DNA of 46,074 nucleotides from OFTM382 sp964352615 (GCA_964352615.1 CAYGSG010000016.1:1-46074), one strand, 5' to 3'. Positions 28,891 to 37,187 are shown, counted from the first letter of the stretch. The notes: generated from the sequence alone by a model not told the origin. Numbers and translations are program-made.

Positions 28891-30362
28891 GACGCCCTGC
28901 TCGGCCGTCCGCTAGCCTCCCGCAGATGCCTCGCCCGCAGCATGCAACTCCCATCCTCTCGCCCGACGGTGCCGCGGCCGTGGCGGTGGGGCTCGTGCTC
29001 AGCGCCGCAGCGTTGCTGGGTGCCCCGCTGTGGCTCGTGCTGGGCGGGGCGTGGGCTAGCGGGCTGTGGGTCGTAAGGCGGAGCCTCGTGGCCCGCCGGG
29101 CGCTGCACGGCCGCGTGGCTCGCGTCACCGATGAAGCGGACCGGCTTGCAGGGTCGGTAGGGGTGGACCGCAACCCGAGCGAACTCTTTGAGCACCCGCT
29201 CGAACGCGCCGCCCAGCAAATCGCGGGCACGAAGCCCGCCTTCGAGACGCGGATCAACCAAGTCGAGCGCGAGCAGCGGGACCTGCGTGCGGTCATTGAA
29301 GCCGTCGACAGCCCGGTGCTGGCCACCGATGCCGACGGAGTGATCCGGCTGTGCAACGCGGCGGGCCAGTCGCTGTTTGGCTCGGCCAGCAACCCGCGCG
29401 GCAGGCTCATCGAGCAGGTCTTTACCCAGCCCGAGGTGCTGGTCATCCACGCCAGGGCGCTGCGCGGCGAGCACGAAACACGGAGACTGCGCATCGCGCT
29501 GGCCGACGGCCGTGTCTGCGTGTTTGAGGTTACCGCGGCCCCAGCGGTGCTCTCGGCGGGCGACCTGAACGAGTTTGAAGGGACCACGACCGGGGTGGTG
29601 CTCACGCTGGTGGATGTCACCGAGTTGGCCACCGCGATGCAGCTCAAGACCGACTTTGTGGCCAACGCCTCGCACGAGCTGCGCACCCCGCTGGCCTCGA
29701 TTCGCGCCGCGGCCGAGACGCTCGGCTCGCTCGGACCCGAAGATGAGACGATGCGAATGCGGGTGCTCGGCATGCTCGAACGCAACGCGGCGCGGCTCGA
29801 AGAGATGGTCCGCGACCTGCTCGACCTCGCCCGGCTGGAGTCGCCCGAAGCCGAGATCGTGCTGAAAGATGTTCACCTCGGCGAGTTGGCGAGCCAGCTC
29901 GCAGCGCTCTACGAAGGCCCCTGCGCAGAGCGGAACCTCGAGCTGCGGTTCGAGCTCGGCCCAGATGTCGGCACCGTGCGCACGGACCCGACGCTGCTCA
30001 AGTTGATCTTGCGGAACCTGCTTGAGAATGCGATCAAGTTCGCCCGAACGGAGACGCAAGTGGTCGCGAAGTTGCTAACCGGCGGGGAGCGTTCGACGCT
30101 CTCCGCGCTTCGCATCGAAGTCATCGACCAGGGGCCGGGCATCCCGCTGAGCGCTCAGCAGCGGATCTTCGAGCGGTTTTACCAGGTGGACCCATCGCGG
30201 ACGGGGCACACGAGCCAGCGCGGCACGGGGCTTGGGCTGGCCATCGTCAAGCACGCGGTGCGGGCGCTGGAGGGCAGGGTCTGGGTCGAATCGGTGTACG
30301 GGGAAGGAACGACGATGCTCGTCGAACTGCCCGTGCACGCCGGTGGCTGTGCGGTCGTTTAG
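28887..30362 (+). CDS. PhoR-like sensor histidine kinase
   Basis: A 491-residue membrane histidine kinase, partner of the overlapping response regulator. A hydrophobic region (about residues 28-66) gives one or two membrane helices with almost no periplasmic domain, as in PhoR. A PAS domain (about 130-235; VIEAVDSPVLATDADGVIRL) follows a linker. The HisKA domain carries the phospho-acceptor H263 in FVANASHELRTPLASI. The ATPase domain has the N-box LLENAIKFAR, G1 DQGPGIP, F-box IFERFYQVD and G2 GTGLGLAIVKHAV. All are intact. PhoR proteins sense phosphate through the Pst transporter, which is not in this window. The end overlaps the convergent lipoprotein gene by four bases. Confidence 0.92.
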   Translation: MRRPARPSASLPQMPRPQHATPILSPDGAAAVAVGLVLSAAALLGAPLWLVLGGAWASGLWVVRRSLVARRALHGRVARVTDEADRLAGSVGVDRNPSELFEHPLERAAQQIAGTKPAFETRINQVEREQRDLRAVIEAVDSPVLATDADGVIRLCNAAGQSLFGSASNPRGRLIEQVFTQPEVLVIHARALRGEHETRRLRIALADGRVCVFEVTAAPAVLSAGDLNEFEGTTTGVVLTLVDVTELATAMQLKTDFVANASHELRTPLASIRAAAETLGSLGPEDETMRMRVLGMLERNAARLEEMVRDLLDLARLESPEAEIVLKDVHLGELASQLAALYEGPCAERNLELRFELGPDVGTVRTDPTLLKLILRNLLENAIKFARTETQVVAKLLTGGERSTLSALRIEVIDQGPGIPLSAQQRIFERFYQVDPSRTGHTSQRGTGLGLAIVKHAVRALEGRVWVESVYGEGTTMLVELPVHAGGCAVV

Positions 30363-30838
30363 TCGGCGGCCGGTGGGTCGCGCGACACGGCGAACTCGCG
30401 GATCGGGAGCGTGGAGACCGTTTCGCCGACGAGTTCGTCGAGCCGGTACGCCACTGCCGAGAGCAGGGCCGATTCGCCCGCTGGGTCGCCCGATCGACCG
30501 AGGCGCGCCGAGAGGGTCATCGCAACGGGTTCCAGTTCGATCTCGGGAGCATCGGTGGTGCGCTCAGCGAGCAGCCAGCCGGGCTGATCGCGGACGCTCA
30601 GCAGTTCAAAGCGGATGGTCGTCGGCGTGCGCTCAGCTTCGGTCACCACGACCCAGCCGTAAGGGCTGCCCCCGCCCATGGCCGCGGCCCAGAGATCGTC
30701 CCAATCCGCGACGACCCGGATGGCGCCGCTGGGTATTGGAAGCTCGCGAGGCGTGGGCGGGCTGGTCTGAGGGCCTTGGCAGCCAACCAGGGCGAGGGCG
30801 AGAACCCCAAACAGGCACCTCCAAGCCGATGCACGCAT
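30359..30838 (-). CDS. Small hypothetical lipoprotein
   Basis: A 159-residue exported lipoprotein: signal peptide MRASAWRCLFGVLALALVGC with lipobox LVGC and acylated C20. The mature part (IRVVADWDDLWAAAM, GWVVVTEAERTPTTIRFELL) looks like a small alpha/beta domain with no motif I recognise. The reading frame is open for another 110 codons upstream, but those residues are low-complexity and would overlap the divergent PhoH gene, so ATG 30838 is used; its ribosome-binding site is weak. It converges with the histidine kinase (four-base overlap). It may be regulated with the divergent PhoH gene through their shared 100-base upstream region. Confidence 0.7.
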   Translation of the reverse strand: MRASAWRCLFGVLALALVGCQGPQTSPPTPRELPIPSGAIRVVADWDDLWAAAMGGGSPYGWVVVTEAERTPTTIRFELLSVRDQPGWLLAERTTDAPEIELEPVAMTLSARLGRSGDPAGESALLSAVAYRLDELVGETVSTLPIREFAVSRDPPAAD

Positions 30839-30941
30839 CTGCGGGTTGGATGCCAAGGCAGGCGTGCGAACGCCGATAGACTTGGTGGGATCGGCCGCGA
30901 GCGGTCGGCATGGATCTGGGTCGCGTGCGAGCGAGGTGTGC

Positions 30942-31994
30942 GTGGAAGTCACGGTGCGGGTTCCATCGGGTGAGGGTTCGGTCGAGGTGCTCGGCGGCCA
31001 AGAGCGTAACCTCAAGCTGCTGCGCGAGGCTACGGGTGTGCGTGTGAGCGCTCGCGACGGCACGGTCAAGCTCTCAGGTGACGACGCCCCGGTGGCAGCG
31101 GCCCGCCGAGTGCTTGAGCGGCTGTGCGAGCTGGCCGAGTCCGGACGGACGGCATCGACCGCGCACACGCTGGATTTGATTGCTGAGGAACTGGCCCGTC
31201 AGGAAGAGCACGCCCGGGCGCTGGCCGGAGCCAAGCAGTGGGACGGCAGGCTCGATGTGTACGCCGCGGGCAGGCCCATTCGCGCCCGCTCGCCCAACCA
31301 GCAGGTGTATCTGGAAGCGATCCGCGACCACGACCTGGTCATCGCGGCTGGGCCAGCTGGCACGGGCAAGACGTACCTCGCGGTGGCCGCGGCGATCCAC
31401 CTGTTCAAGACCGGGCAGATCACCAAGATGATCCTCGCAAGGCCCGCAGTCGAAGCGGGCGAGAAGCTGGGCTTCCTCCCGGGCGGTCTTGAAGAGAAGG
31501 TCAACCCGTACCTGAGGCCCTTGTTTGATGCGCTGCACGACATGATGGACTTCGCCACGATCCGGCGGTTCTTGGAGAACGACGTGATCGAGATCGTCCC
31601 GCTGGCCTTTATGCGGGGCCGAACGCTCAACAACGCAGCGGTGATCTGCGATGAAGCCCAGAACACGACCAAGGGCCAGATGCAGATGTTCCTCACGCGG
31701 ATGGGCCACGGCTCAAAGATGATCATCACGGGCGATGTGACGCAGATCGACCTGCCGGACCCGACCAAGAGCGGGCTCATCGATGCGATCCGCAGGCTTC
31801 GCCGGGTCAGGGGCGTGGCGACGGTGGCGCTGCAAGGCGAGGACGTGGTGCGCCACCCGCTGGTGCAGCGGATCATCGAGGCGTACGGCGAGGACGAGAG
31901 CAAGCTGGATACGACAAGCAGGCTGAGCGAGTTGATCGCCAAAGCCGAACGCCGCGACGAGGCTGCGACATCGAGCGCCGAAGGGGAGGCGTAG
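30942..31994 (+). CDS. PhoH-family ATPase (YbeZ type)
   Basis: A protein of about 350 residues with a PhoH P-loop domain. The N-terminal 80 residues contain a KH-like segment (VEVLGGQERNLKLLREATGVRV), as in YbeZ/PhoL. The ATPase core has Walker A AAGPAGTGKTYLAVA (K143), ILARPAVEAGEKLGFLPG, Walker B VICDEAQNTT and MIITGDVTQIDLP. PhoH proteins are implicated in RNA metabolism and often work with YbeY. The start is uncertain: GTG 30942 has GAGG five bases upstream; GTG 30936 and ATG 30846 are in frame, but the residues before 30936 look non-coding. The next gene starts at the base following its stop codon, so the two form an operon. Confidence 0.9.
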   Translation: MEVTVRVPSGEGSVEVLGGQERNLKLLREATGVRVSARDGTVKLSGDDAPVAAARRVLERLCELAESGRTASTAHTLDLIAEELARQEEHARALAGAKQWDGRLDVYAAGRPIRARSPNQQVYLEAIRDHDLVIAAGPAGTGKTYLAVAAAIHLFKTGQITKMILARPAVEAGEKLGFLPGGLEEKVNPYLRPLFDALHDMMDFATIRRFLENDVIEIVPLAFMRGRTLNNAAVICDEAQNTTKGQMQMFLTRMGHGSKMIITGDVTQIDLPDPTKSGLIDAIRRLRRVRGVATVALQGEDVVRHPLVQRIIEAYGEDESKLDTTSRLSELIAKAERRDEAATSSAEGEA

Positions 31995-34340
31995 ATGGCC
32001 AGCGAAAGCAACGGCTCGGGTACGAAGGCTGCGGACCGGTCGCCCAAGCGGACGGGCGCTGCACGCGGGATCCGCAAGGCTGCGCCGGTAACGTGGCGTC
32101 AGCGGCGCGACGCGCTGCTGGTGAACGCGCCCTTGGGCTGGGGGCTGCTGATCGCGCTGGCGCTGTTGGTCGTGGCATCGGCTCTGGCGATCTGGGCCCG
32201 CGAGCAGCCGATGGTCGCGGTGGGCCGGGTCATGAACGCCACCAAGGTGGTACGGATCGGGTTCGATGAAGCCGACCCCAACGCGACCGAGCAGGCCCGA
32301 CAGCAAGCACGCGAGCGCACGCCGGATATCTATGTCGCGGACATGGCGTGGTTCAACGAGCTTCGTTCGGGTCTTGCGACGCTGCCCCGCACGGTTTCGG
32401 CGGCGGCCGGGCCTGAGGACATCGAGGAATCAATCCGCCAGCGGTTCGGAATCAACGCCGAACGGCTGACGGCGCTCAAGACCGAGATGGGCGAGGACGC
32501 GCCGCGGAGCGCGTACGTCGAGCGGGTGGGGCGATTCGTCGACCGGCTGTTGCAGCGGCCCATGCTGGATGCCGCGACTTGGCAGCGGACGGATCAGGGG
32601 ATGAGCCGGCAGATCGAGCTGCGGTACGGGGCGGGTGATGCGCCGGCCATGGTCGAGCGCACGCGCCCTGTGAACGCTGAGGACGCGGCGGCGGTTCGCG
32701 CCGCGGTGCTGGAGGCGGCGCAGCGCGCCGGGTTCGATGAGCCGCTGATCGGCGTGCTCTTGATCCGGGTGGCTTCGGCGCCGGTGGCGACGTTCCGCGC
32801 CGACCAGGCGGCGACCAGTATCGCCCAGGTGCAGGCCGCCGAGGCGGTGCAGCCGGTCATCGTGCAGTGGGCCGAGCGATCGGTGATCTTTGTGCGGGGC
32901 GATGTGCTGACCGCCGCCCAGCTCGCGTTGTATCAAGCCGAACTGCGGGCGTTCAATCGGCAGGCCGCAACATGGAGGCTGACGCTGCGCCGGCTGAGCG
33001 TTGCGGGCGCGGTGGGCGCGGTGGTGCTGGGAATCTCGGCGTACGTGTGGATTTTCTGCCCGACGCTCCGGCATCGGCCCAGGCACATGGCGTGGATCGC
33101 GGGCCTAATGGCGGTGGCGCTGGCGATCGCGGTTGTGAGCCTGGTGGCCCGGCCGGTTTCGCTTCCGCTGGCGGCCACCACGCCGCTCATGCTGTGCGCT
33201 GCGATCATCGCGATTGCGTACAACCGTCGAACGGGGCTCGCGCTGGGCTCGCTGCTGGCGCTGCTGCTGTGCGTGTGCGTGGGGCTGCCTATGGGCTCGC
33301 TGGCGATGCTGCTGGCGGGCGTGGGCGTTGTGGTGTGGCGGATCGACGATCTTCACCAGCGCAACGCGCTCGTGCTGCTAGGGCTCTGCACATCGGCGGT
33401 GCTGGCGGCTTCGATGATTCTGGTGGCGGTGATCGACCGGCCCGTGGTACCCAAGGTGCTGACCGAGGTGCTCACCGATGCGGGTCTTGCCGCGATCGCG
33501 GGCGTGCTGGTGGGCGCGATCACGCTTTTCATCCTGCCGCTGATCGAACGGGTTTTTGATGTGACCACGGGCATGACGCTTGTGGAGCTGCGCGACCCTC
33601 GTCACCCGCTGCTCAAGGAGCTTCTTCAGCGCGCTCCTGGGACGTACAACCACTCGCTGAACGTCGCGAGCATCGCGGAGACCGCGGCCAATGCGATCGG
33701 CGCGGATTCGCTTCTGACGTACGTCGGCGCGCTGTACCACGACGTGGGCAAGATGAACAAGCCGGAGTACTTCATCGAGAACCAGTCAGGCGGCGCGAAC
33801 AAGCACGAACGGCTCAACCCGGCGATGAGCGTGCTGGTCATCATCGGGCACGTCAAAGACGGGCTTGAGATCGCGCGAGCCTCGACCATCCCGCGTGTGC
33901 TCGACCACTTCATCGAGGCCCACCACGGCACCACGCTGGTCGAGTACTTCTACCGTCGGGCGCTCGATCAGGCCGGCGAGAAGTCGGCCGCCGATGGCGA
34001 GTCCAAGGCCGCCCCCACGCCCGCGCCCGAAGAGATCGAGTACCGCTACCCGGGTCCCAAGCCCAGGACCAAGGAGTGCGCGATTTTGATGCTGACCGAC
34101 GCGGTCGAGAGCGCGACGCGCACGCTCCGCGAGCCCACGCCCGCTCGCATCGACCAGCTCGTGCGTTCGCTGGCCAACAAGCGGCTGCTCGATGGCCAGT
34201 TCGACCAGTGCGACCTGACCAACCGCGAGCTGAACCTGGTGATCGAATCGATCAGCCGATCGCTGGCCGCTGTGTACCACGGCCGGGTGCAGTACCCGAG
34301 CGACAAGCCCGCCGCCAAACCGGCGGTCAAAGGGGCCTAG
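31995..34340 (+). CDS. 7TM-HD membrane phosphodiesterase (PgpH-like, c-di-AMP)
   Basis: A 781-residue inner-membrane protein with the 7TMR-HDED / 7TM / HD architecture. One membrane helix (about 47-69) leads to an extracytoplasmic domain (to about 325), then seven helices (about 335-520) and a cytoplasmic HD domain. The HD domain shows TYNHSLNVASIAETAA (H553), LYHDVGKMNKPEYF (H582-D583), HVKDGLEIA and HHGTTLVEYFY, all metal-site residues expected for an active phosphodiesterase. Characterised PgpH proteins hydrolyse cyclic di-AMP. A Pro/Ala-rich insert (about 660-690) precedes a C-terminal helical domain (AVESATRTLREPTPARI). It directly follows the PhoH gene. ybeY, often next in this order, is absent; a low-GC islet follows instead. 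Confidence 0.9.
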   Translation: MASESNGSGTKAADRSPKRTGAARGIRKAAPVTWRQRRDALLVNAPLGWGLLIALALLVVASALAIWAREQPMVAVGRVMNATKVVRIGFDEADPNATEQARQQARERTPDIYVADMAWFNELRSGLATLPRTVSAAAGPEDIEESIRQRFGINAERLTALKTEMGEDAPRSAYVERVGRFVDRLLQRPMLDAATWQRTDQGMSRQIELRYGAGDAPAMVERTRPVNAEDAAAVRAAVLEAAQRAGFDEPLIGVLLIRVASAPVATFRADQAATSIAQVQAAEAVQPVIVQWAERSVIFVRGDVLTAAQLALYQAELRAFNRQAATWRLTLRRLSVAGAVGAVVLGISAYVWIFCPTLRHRPRHMAWIAGLMAVALAIAVVSLVARPVSLPLAATTPLMLCAAIIAIAYNRRTGLALGSLLALLLCVCVGLPMGSLAMLLAGVGVVVWRIDDLHQRNALVLLGLCTSAVLAASMILVAVIDRPVVPKVLTEVLTDAGLAAIAGVLVGAITLFILPLIERVFDVTTGMTLVELRDPRHPLLKELLQRAPGTYNHSLNVASIAETAANAIGADSLLTYVGALYHDVGKMNKPEYFIENQSGGANKHERLNPAMSVLVIIGHVKDGLEIARASTIPRVLDHFIEAHHGTTLVEYFYRRALDQAGEKSAADGESKAAPTPAPEEIEYRYPGPKPRTKECAILMLTDAVESATRTLREPTPARIDQLVRSLANKRLLDGQFDQCDLTNRELNLVIESISRSLAAVYHGRVQYPSDKPAAKPAVKGA

Positions 34341-34343
34341 GTG

Positions 34344-34378
34344 TTGATTTTCGTGCATATTTTAAGTATTTGTACAAT
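34344..34378 (+). promoter_or_regulatory. Candidate promoter of the NYN islet
   Basis: This AT-rich stretch follows the phosphodiesterase stop. TACAAT (34373-34378) is a good -10 with TG just upstream; the -35 is poor (TTCGTG at 34350-34355, 17 bases away). An alternative pairing is TTGATT (34344-34349) with TATTTG (34367-34372), also 17 apart. Transcription would start shortly before the 48-bp palindrome, giving a highly structured leader. Assigned by eye only. Confidence 0.35.
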
Positions 34379-34402
34379 TTTATTCTGTTTTGCTTGACTC
34401 CT

Positions 34403-34450
34403 AGGCGGGGAAGCCCGATGCTCTCATGAGAGCATCGGGCTTCCCCGCCT
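34403..34450. repeat. Perfect 48-bp palindrome (24-bp arms, no spacer)
   Basis: The 48 bases read identically on both strands, with arms AGGCGGGGAAGCCCGATGCT + CTCA meeting at CATG. As RNA it would form a very stable hairpin; as DNA it could extrude a cruciform. There is no T run immediately after it in either direction, so it is not a textbook intrinsic terminator. It lies between the phosphodiesterase stop and the NYN gene, followed by two smaller hairpins. Confidence 0.95.
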
Positions 34451-34483
34451 GCACAGCTTGCGTGATAGTCTATCTGAACCACC

Positions 34484-34502
34484 CTCAGGCGTTCCGCCTG
34501 AG
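34484..34502 (+). repeat. Second leader hairpin
   Basis: CTCAGGCG and CGCCTGAG form a perfect 8-bp stem with loop TTC. It lies 33 bases after the 48-bp palindrome and 6 bases before the third hairpin. No T run follows, so it is a structured-RNA element rather than a terminator on its own. Confidence 0.85.
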
Positions 34503-34508
34503 CCGCAG

Positions 34509-34538
34509 AGCCACCTTGAAGGTGGCTTTTGCTATTTT
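34509..34538 (+). terminator. Terminator or attenuator just upstream of the NYN gene
   Basis: AGCCACCTT and AAGGTGGCT form a 9-bp inverted repeat (34509-34527) around a single G; realistically this is a 7-bp stem with a 5-base loop. It is followed by TTTT and, four bases later, another TTTT (34535-34538), the layout of an intrinsic terminator. It ends only six bases before the NYN start codon. It could terminate the PhoH-phosphodiesterase operon, or attenuate transcription starting at the promoter-like sequence near 34375. Confidence 0.75.
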
Positions 34539-34544
34539 ACCCGC

Positions 34545-35267
34545 GTGAAAGTATATGCCTATATCGATGGGTTCAACCTCTACAACCGAATACTGCGGTA
34601 CAAGTACCCTCAATACAAGTGGCTAGACCCCAAACGGCTGGCTTGCCGGCTCGCCCCAGACAATGCGATTGTCACTACTCGATACTTTACTGCAAGAGTA
34701 AAGGGATCAGATGGCAGAGATGCATCTGTACGGAACCAACAAGCCTATCTCCGAGCAGTAAATGGGAGAACAGAAGTGACCGTCCACTACGGTCAATTCA
34801 CGAGACACAACAAGTGGATGAGACGTTCAAATCGTGGTCATCCAGAGCCAATGGTCAAGGTCGTCCGTACCGAAGAGAAAGGCTCCGATGTCAATCTCGC
34901 ATGCATGCTTGTTCGAGACGCGTTCTTAGACAATTTTGATCTAGCGATGTTGATCTCAAACGACTCCGATTTTTGCGAGGCAGTGAACATCGTCCAACGA
35001 GATACCGGAAAGAGTGTCTACGTCTACTCTCCAGATCCAGATAGAATGTCGCGCGAACTTCGAAGAGTGGCCGACAAAACCCTCCCGATCCGCCCGAACC
35101 ATCTGCGCGAGAGCCTGTTCCCAAGAATCGTGACGAGGGGCACATCTTCGGTACATATGCCAACGAGTTGGTCAAGCTACCGGCATGAAAGGGCACAGTT
35201 CATTCGATGTTGCCGAGCGATAAATAGTTTGCTACGGCAACCGGCTGGCGCTCCTCGTGATCACTGA
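34545..35267 (+). CDS. NYN-domain (PIN-like, LabA/DUF88-type) putative ribonuclease
   Basis: A 240-residue protein with the NYN nuclease fold. It begins VKVYAYIDGFNLYNRIL (first acidic residue D8), has EKGSDVNLACMLVRDA (D115) and LISNDSDFCEAV (D140, D142). These four aspartates form the expected metal site of the PIN-like family, members of which cleave RNA. The C-terminal about 45 residues are basic and of unknown role. GTG 34545 is where family homology should start; there is no Shine-Dalgarno, because the space is taken by a terminator-like hairpin, so translation may be leaderless-like or conditional. The gene is clearly lower in G+C (about 48% by eye) than its neighbours and uses AT-ending codons freely, which suggests horizontal acquisition. 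It converges with dus, overlapping by seven bases. Confidence 0.85.
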   Translation: MKVYAYIDGFNLYNRILRYKYPQYKWLDPKRLACRLAPDNAIVTTRYFTARVKGSDGRDASVRNQQAYLRAVNGRTEVTVHYGQFTRHNKWMRRSNRGHPEPMVKVVRTEEKGSDVNLACMLVRDAFLDNFDLAMLISNDSDFCEAVNIVQRDTGKSVYVYSPDPDRMSRELRRVADKTLPIRPNHLRESLFPRIVTRGTSSVHMPTSWSSYRHERAQFIRCCRAINSLLRQPAGAPRDH

Positions 35268-36571
35268 TAGAAACCGTCCAGCACATCGAACCAGCCCTGT
35301 GTGCTGGTGACGGCGATCATTTTGAGTCGCACGCTTTCACCCTGCGGGTGATGGGCAGCAAAGCGAATGCCGAATTTGCGCATGGCTTTGGCGGTCGCGT
35401 TTTCCGCGTGGCGCATGCCCTGGTTCACACGCAGCAGCAGCTCGAAGTGCTGTTCGAGTACCACCCGCTGCTCGGCGATGGTCGGCGGCGATGGCTCGCG
35501 GCCGGCGAGAAGCTCCCGCGCCTGACGGAAGATCCAGGGGTTACCGATGCACCCGCGCGCGACGCTCACGCCCGCAACGCCGCAGTACCCGATCATGCGG
35601 AAGATGTCCGCTGCGTTCCACACATCGCCCGATCCGAAGATGAGTTTGTCCGGGTGGCGTGCGCACAGGTCGCGGAGCACGTCCCACCGGCTGGGGCCGA
35701 TGTACTTCTGCTCGACGGTTCGGCCGTGCACGGTCACCCACGCGCAACCGATGTCGTACGCTGCGGCGAACACGCGCTCGAACGCCTCGACCATCTCGGG
35801 CGTGTCGTCGAAGCTCCGCCGGAGTTTGACGGTTACGGGGACGCTCGCGGGCAGTGCCTCTCGCACGGCTTCAAGAATGCGGACCGCGCCGACGGGCTCG
35901 GCGAGCCAGTGCCCGCCGCGCGCCTTTCGACTGATCTTCTTAACCGGGCACGCGAAGTTCACGTCGATCGCGGCGAACCCATCTCCGGCAGCCAGCGGCG
36001 CTTGGTCGTCGCGATCGCTGAGAGGTTCGCCGCCTTGCAGCCGAATCCCGGAGCCCGCGATGTCGCGCGCGAATTCCTCGTCGCGGCCGGCGTAGGCCAG
36101 CTCGCGGTAATCGCGGTCGGTGCGCGCCCGCTGCTCGACGGCTTTGAGGGCCGCGGCCGCCATCTCGCGCGGGTCGCTGCCCATGATCTGGCACACGAGC
36201 GGGGCATCGTCGGCCCCGCCGGGCACGTTGTCGTGCAGATCGCCCAGGTCGGCCTTGGCAAAGCCCCGGCCGCCCGCGAGCAGGGTGCGGTCGAGCAGGG
36301 CCTCGGTCACGCAGAGCGGGCAGCCGTGGCGGCGGGCGATCAGCCGCATGGCGGCATCGGAGTAGCCAGCCAGGCCCGCCTGGTAGAACGGGGCGTCAAA
36401 CGCTTGGATGTGGTCGCGGACGCGGGGGTCGATGGCGCTGGCCGAGCCGCCCGGGCCGGTGTTCTGGAACCGCTCGGAGAGCTGCTCAGCGACCTGTCTG
36501 GGATCGATGGCATCGCCGCCTGGGGCGTGCGCGGGGCTCGGCGGGGTCGCGTTGTTGCCGTGGCACGCCAT
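35261..36571 (-). CDS. tRNA-dihydrouridine synthase
   Basis: A 436-residue flavoenzyme of the Dus family that reduces uridine to dihydrouridine in tRNA D-loops. Landmarks are FYQAGLAGYSDAAMRLI at the start of the barrel, DVNFACPVKKISRKARGG with catalytic C208, VTVKLRRSFDD, WVTVHGRTVEQKYIGPS, LIFGSGDVWNAADIF and SVARGCIGNPWIF (FMN phosphate binding). A roughly 60-residue insert (GGADDAPLVCQIMG to DQAPLAAGDG, including a hydrophilic stretch) makes it longer than typical bacterial Dus (about 330), and a 55-residue N-terminal extension is of unknown role. ATG 36571 is used, with no clear ribosome-binding site. Which Dus subgroup it belongs to cannot be told by eye. It is divergent from the lipoprotein gene at 36617. 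Confidence 0.9.
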   Translation of the reverse strand: MACHGNNATPPSPAHAPGGDAIDPRQVAEQLSERFQNTGPGGSASAIDPRVRDHIQAFDAPFYQAGLAGYSDAAMRLIARRHGCPLCVTEALLDRTLLAGGRGFAKADLGDLHDNVPGGADDAPLVCQIMGSDPREMAAAALKAVEQRARTDRDYRELAYAGRDEEFARDIAGSGIRLQGGEPLSDRDDQAPLAAGDGFAAIDVNFACPVKKISRKARGGHWLAEPVGAVRILEAVREALPASVPVTVKLRRSFDDTPEMVEAFERVFAAAYDIGCAWVTVHGRTVEQKYIGPSRWDVLRDLCARHPDKLIFGSGDVWNAADIFRMIGYCGVAGVSVARGCIGNPWIFRQARELLAGREPSPPTIAEQRVVLEQHFELLLRVNQGMRHAENATAKAMRKFGIRFAAHHPQGESVRLKMIAVTSTQGWFDVLDGFYQ

Positions 36572-36616
36572 CGGGGGGACGATAGGTCGATGCGCCAACT
36601 CCCTATGCTCGGGTCC

Positions 36617-37114
36617 ATGCCCACACCGCCGACCCATCGTTGCTCTCGATTCGCCGCCCTTGGCCGCGCTGCCAGCGCCGGGCTCGCCCCGAGCCTGCTC
36701 CTGCTGGTGCTGGTCACCGCAGGCTGCGGCTTGCCCACGGCGCTGACCGCAGGGCCGAACTCGACGTACGCCCGCCCGTTCCCGCCTGATTTGCTGCAAT
36801 ACGAGCAGCTCGACATGCAGGCCCGCCGAAAGGGCCACGAGCTGACGATCACCAATTCGACGGCTCAGCGGTTCGAGGCCTCGACCATCTGGATCAACCA
36901 GCGGTTCAGCCACCCGCTGCAATCGCTGGACATGGGCCAGCGGATCACCCTCGACCTTCGGCAGTTCGTCGATGAGTTCAGCGAGCAGTTCCGCGGCGGG
37001 GGCTTCTTTGCCACCGAGCAGCCGGCCGACGCGATGCTCATCCAGATCGAGACCCAACGCGACGGCCAAACCCAACTGCTCGGCCTTGTCAGCGTGGGCG
37101 ACACGCCCAACTGA
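36617..37114 (+). CDS. Hypothetical lipoprotein
   Basis: A 165-residue lipoprotein. A rather long basic/hydrophobic signal ends in lipobox VTAGC with acylated C37. The mature domain (LTITNSTAQRFEASTIWINQ, ITLDLRQFVDEFSEQFRGG, ADAMLIQIETQ) looks like a small beta-rich fold, and I do not recognise the family. The start is ambiguous among ATG 36590, 36605 and 36617, none with a good ribosome-binding site; 36617 gives the most normal signal peptide. The frame is open far upstream, antisense to dus, but that part is not coding. The PIG-L deacetylase follows 73 bases later on the same strand. Confidence 0.65.
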   Translation: MPTPPTHRCSRFAALGRAASAGLAPSLLLLVLVTAGCGLPTALTAGPNSTYARPFPPDLLQYEQLDMQARRKGHELTITNSTAQRFEASTIWINQRFSHPLQSLDMGQRITLDLRQFVDEFSEQFRGGGFFATEQPADAMLIQIETQRDGQTQLLGLVSVGDTPN

Positions 37115-37187
37115 CCGTACAACTGACCACCCAGTTGGCCGCACGGGCAACGGTCCATCGCCCAGTTCGCCTGATCGGAGGTGCCTT

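Noticed and set aside
30846..30935. N-terminal extension of the PhoH-family gene from ATG 30846
   Set aside because: The residues look non-coding, and the GTG at 30942 has a better ribosome-binding site; left as uncertain in the CDS entry.
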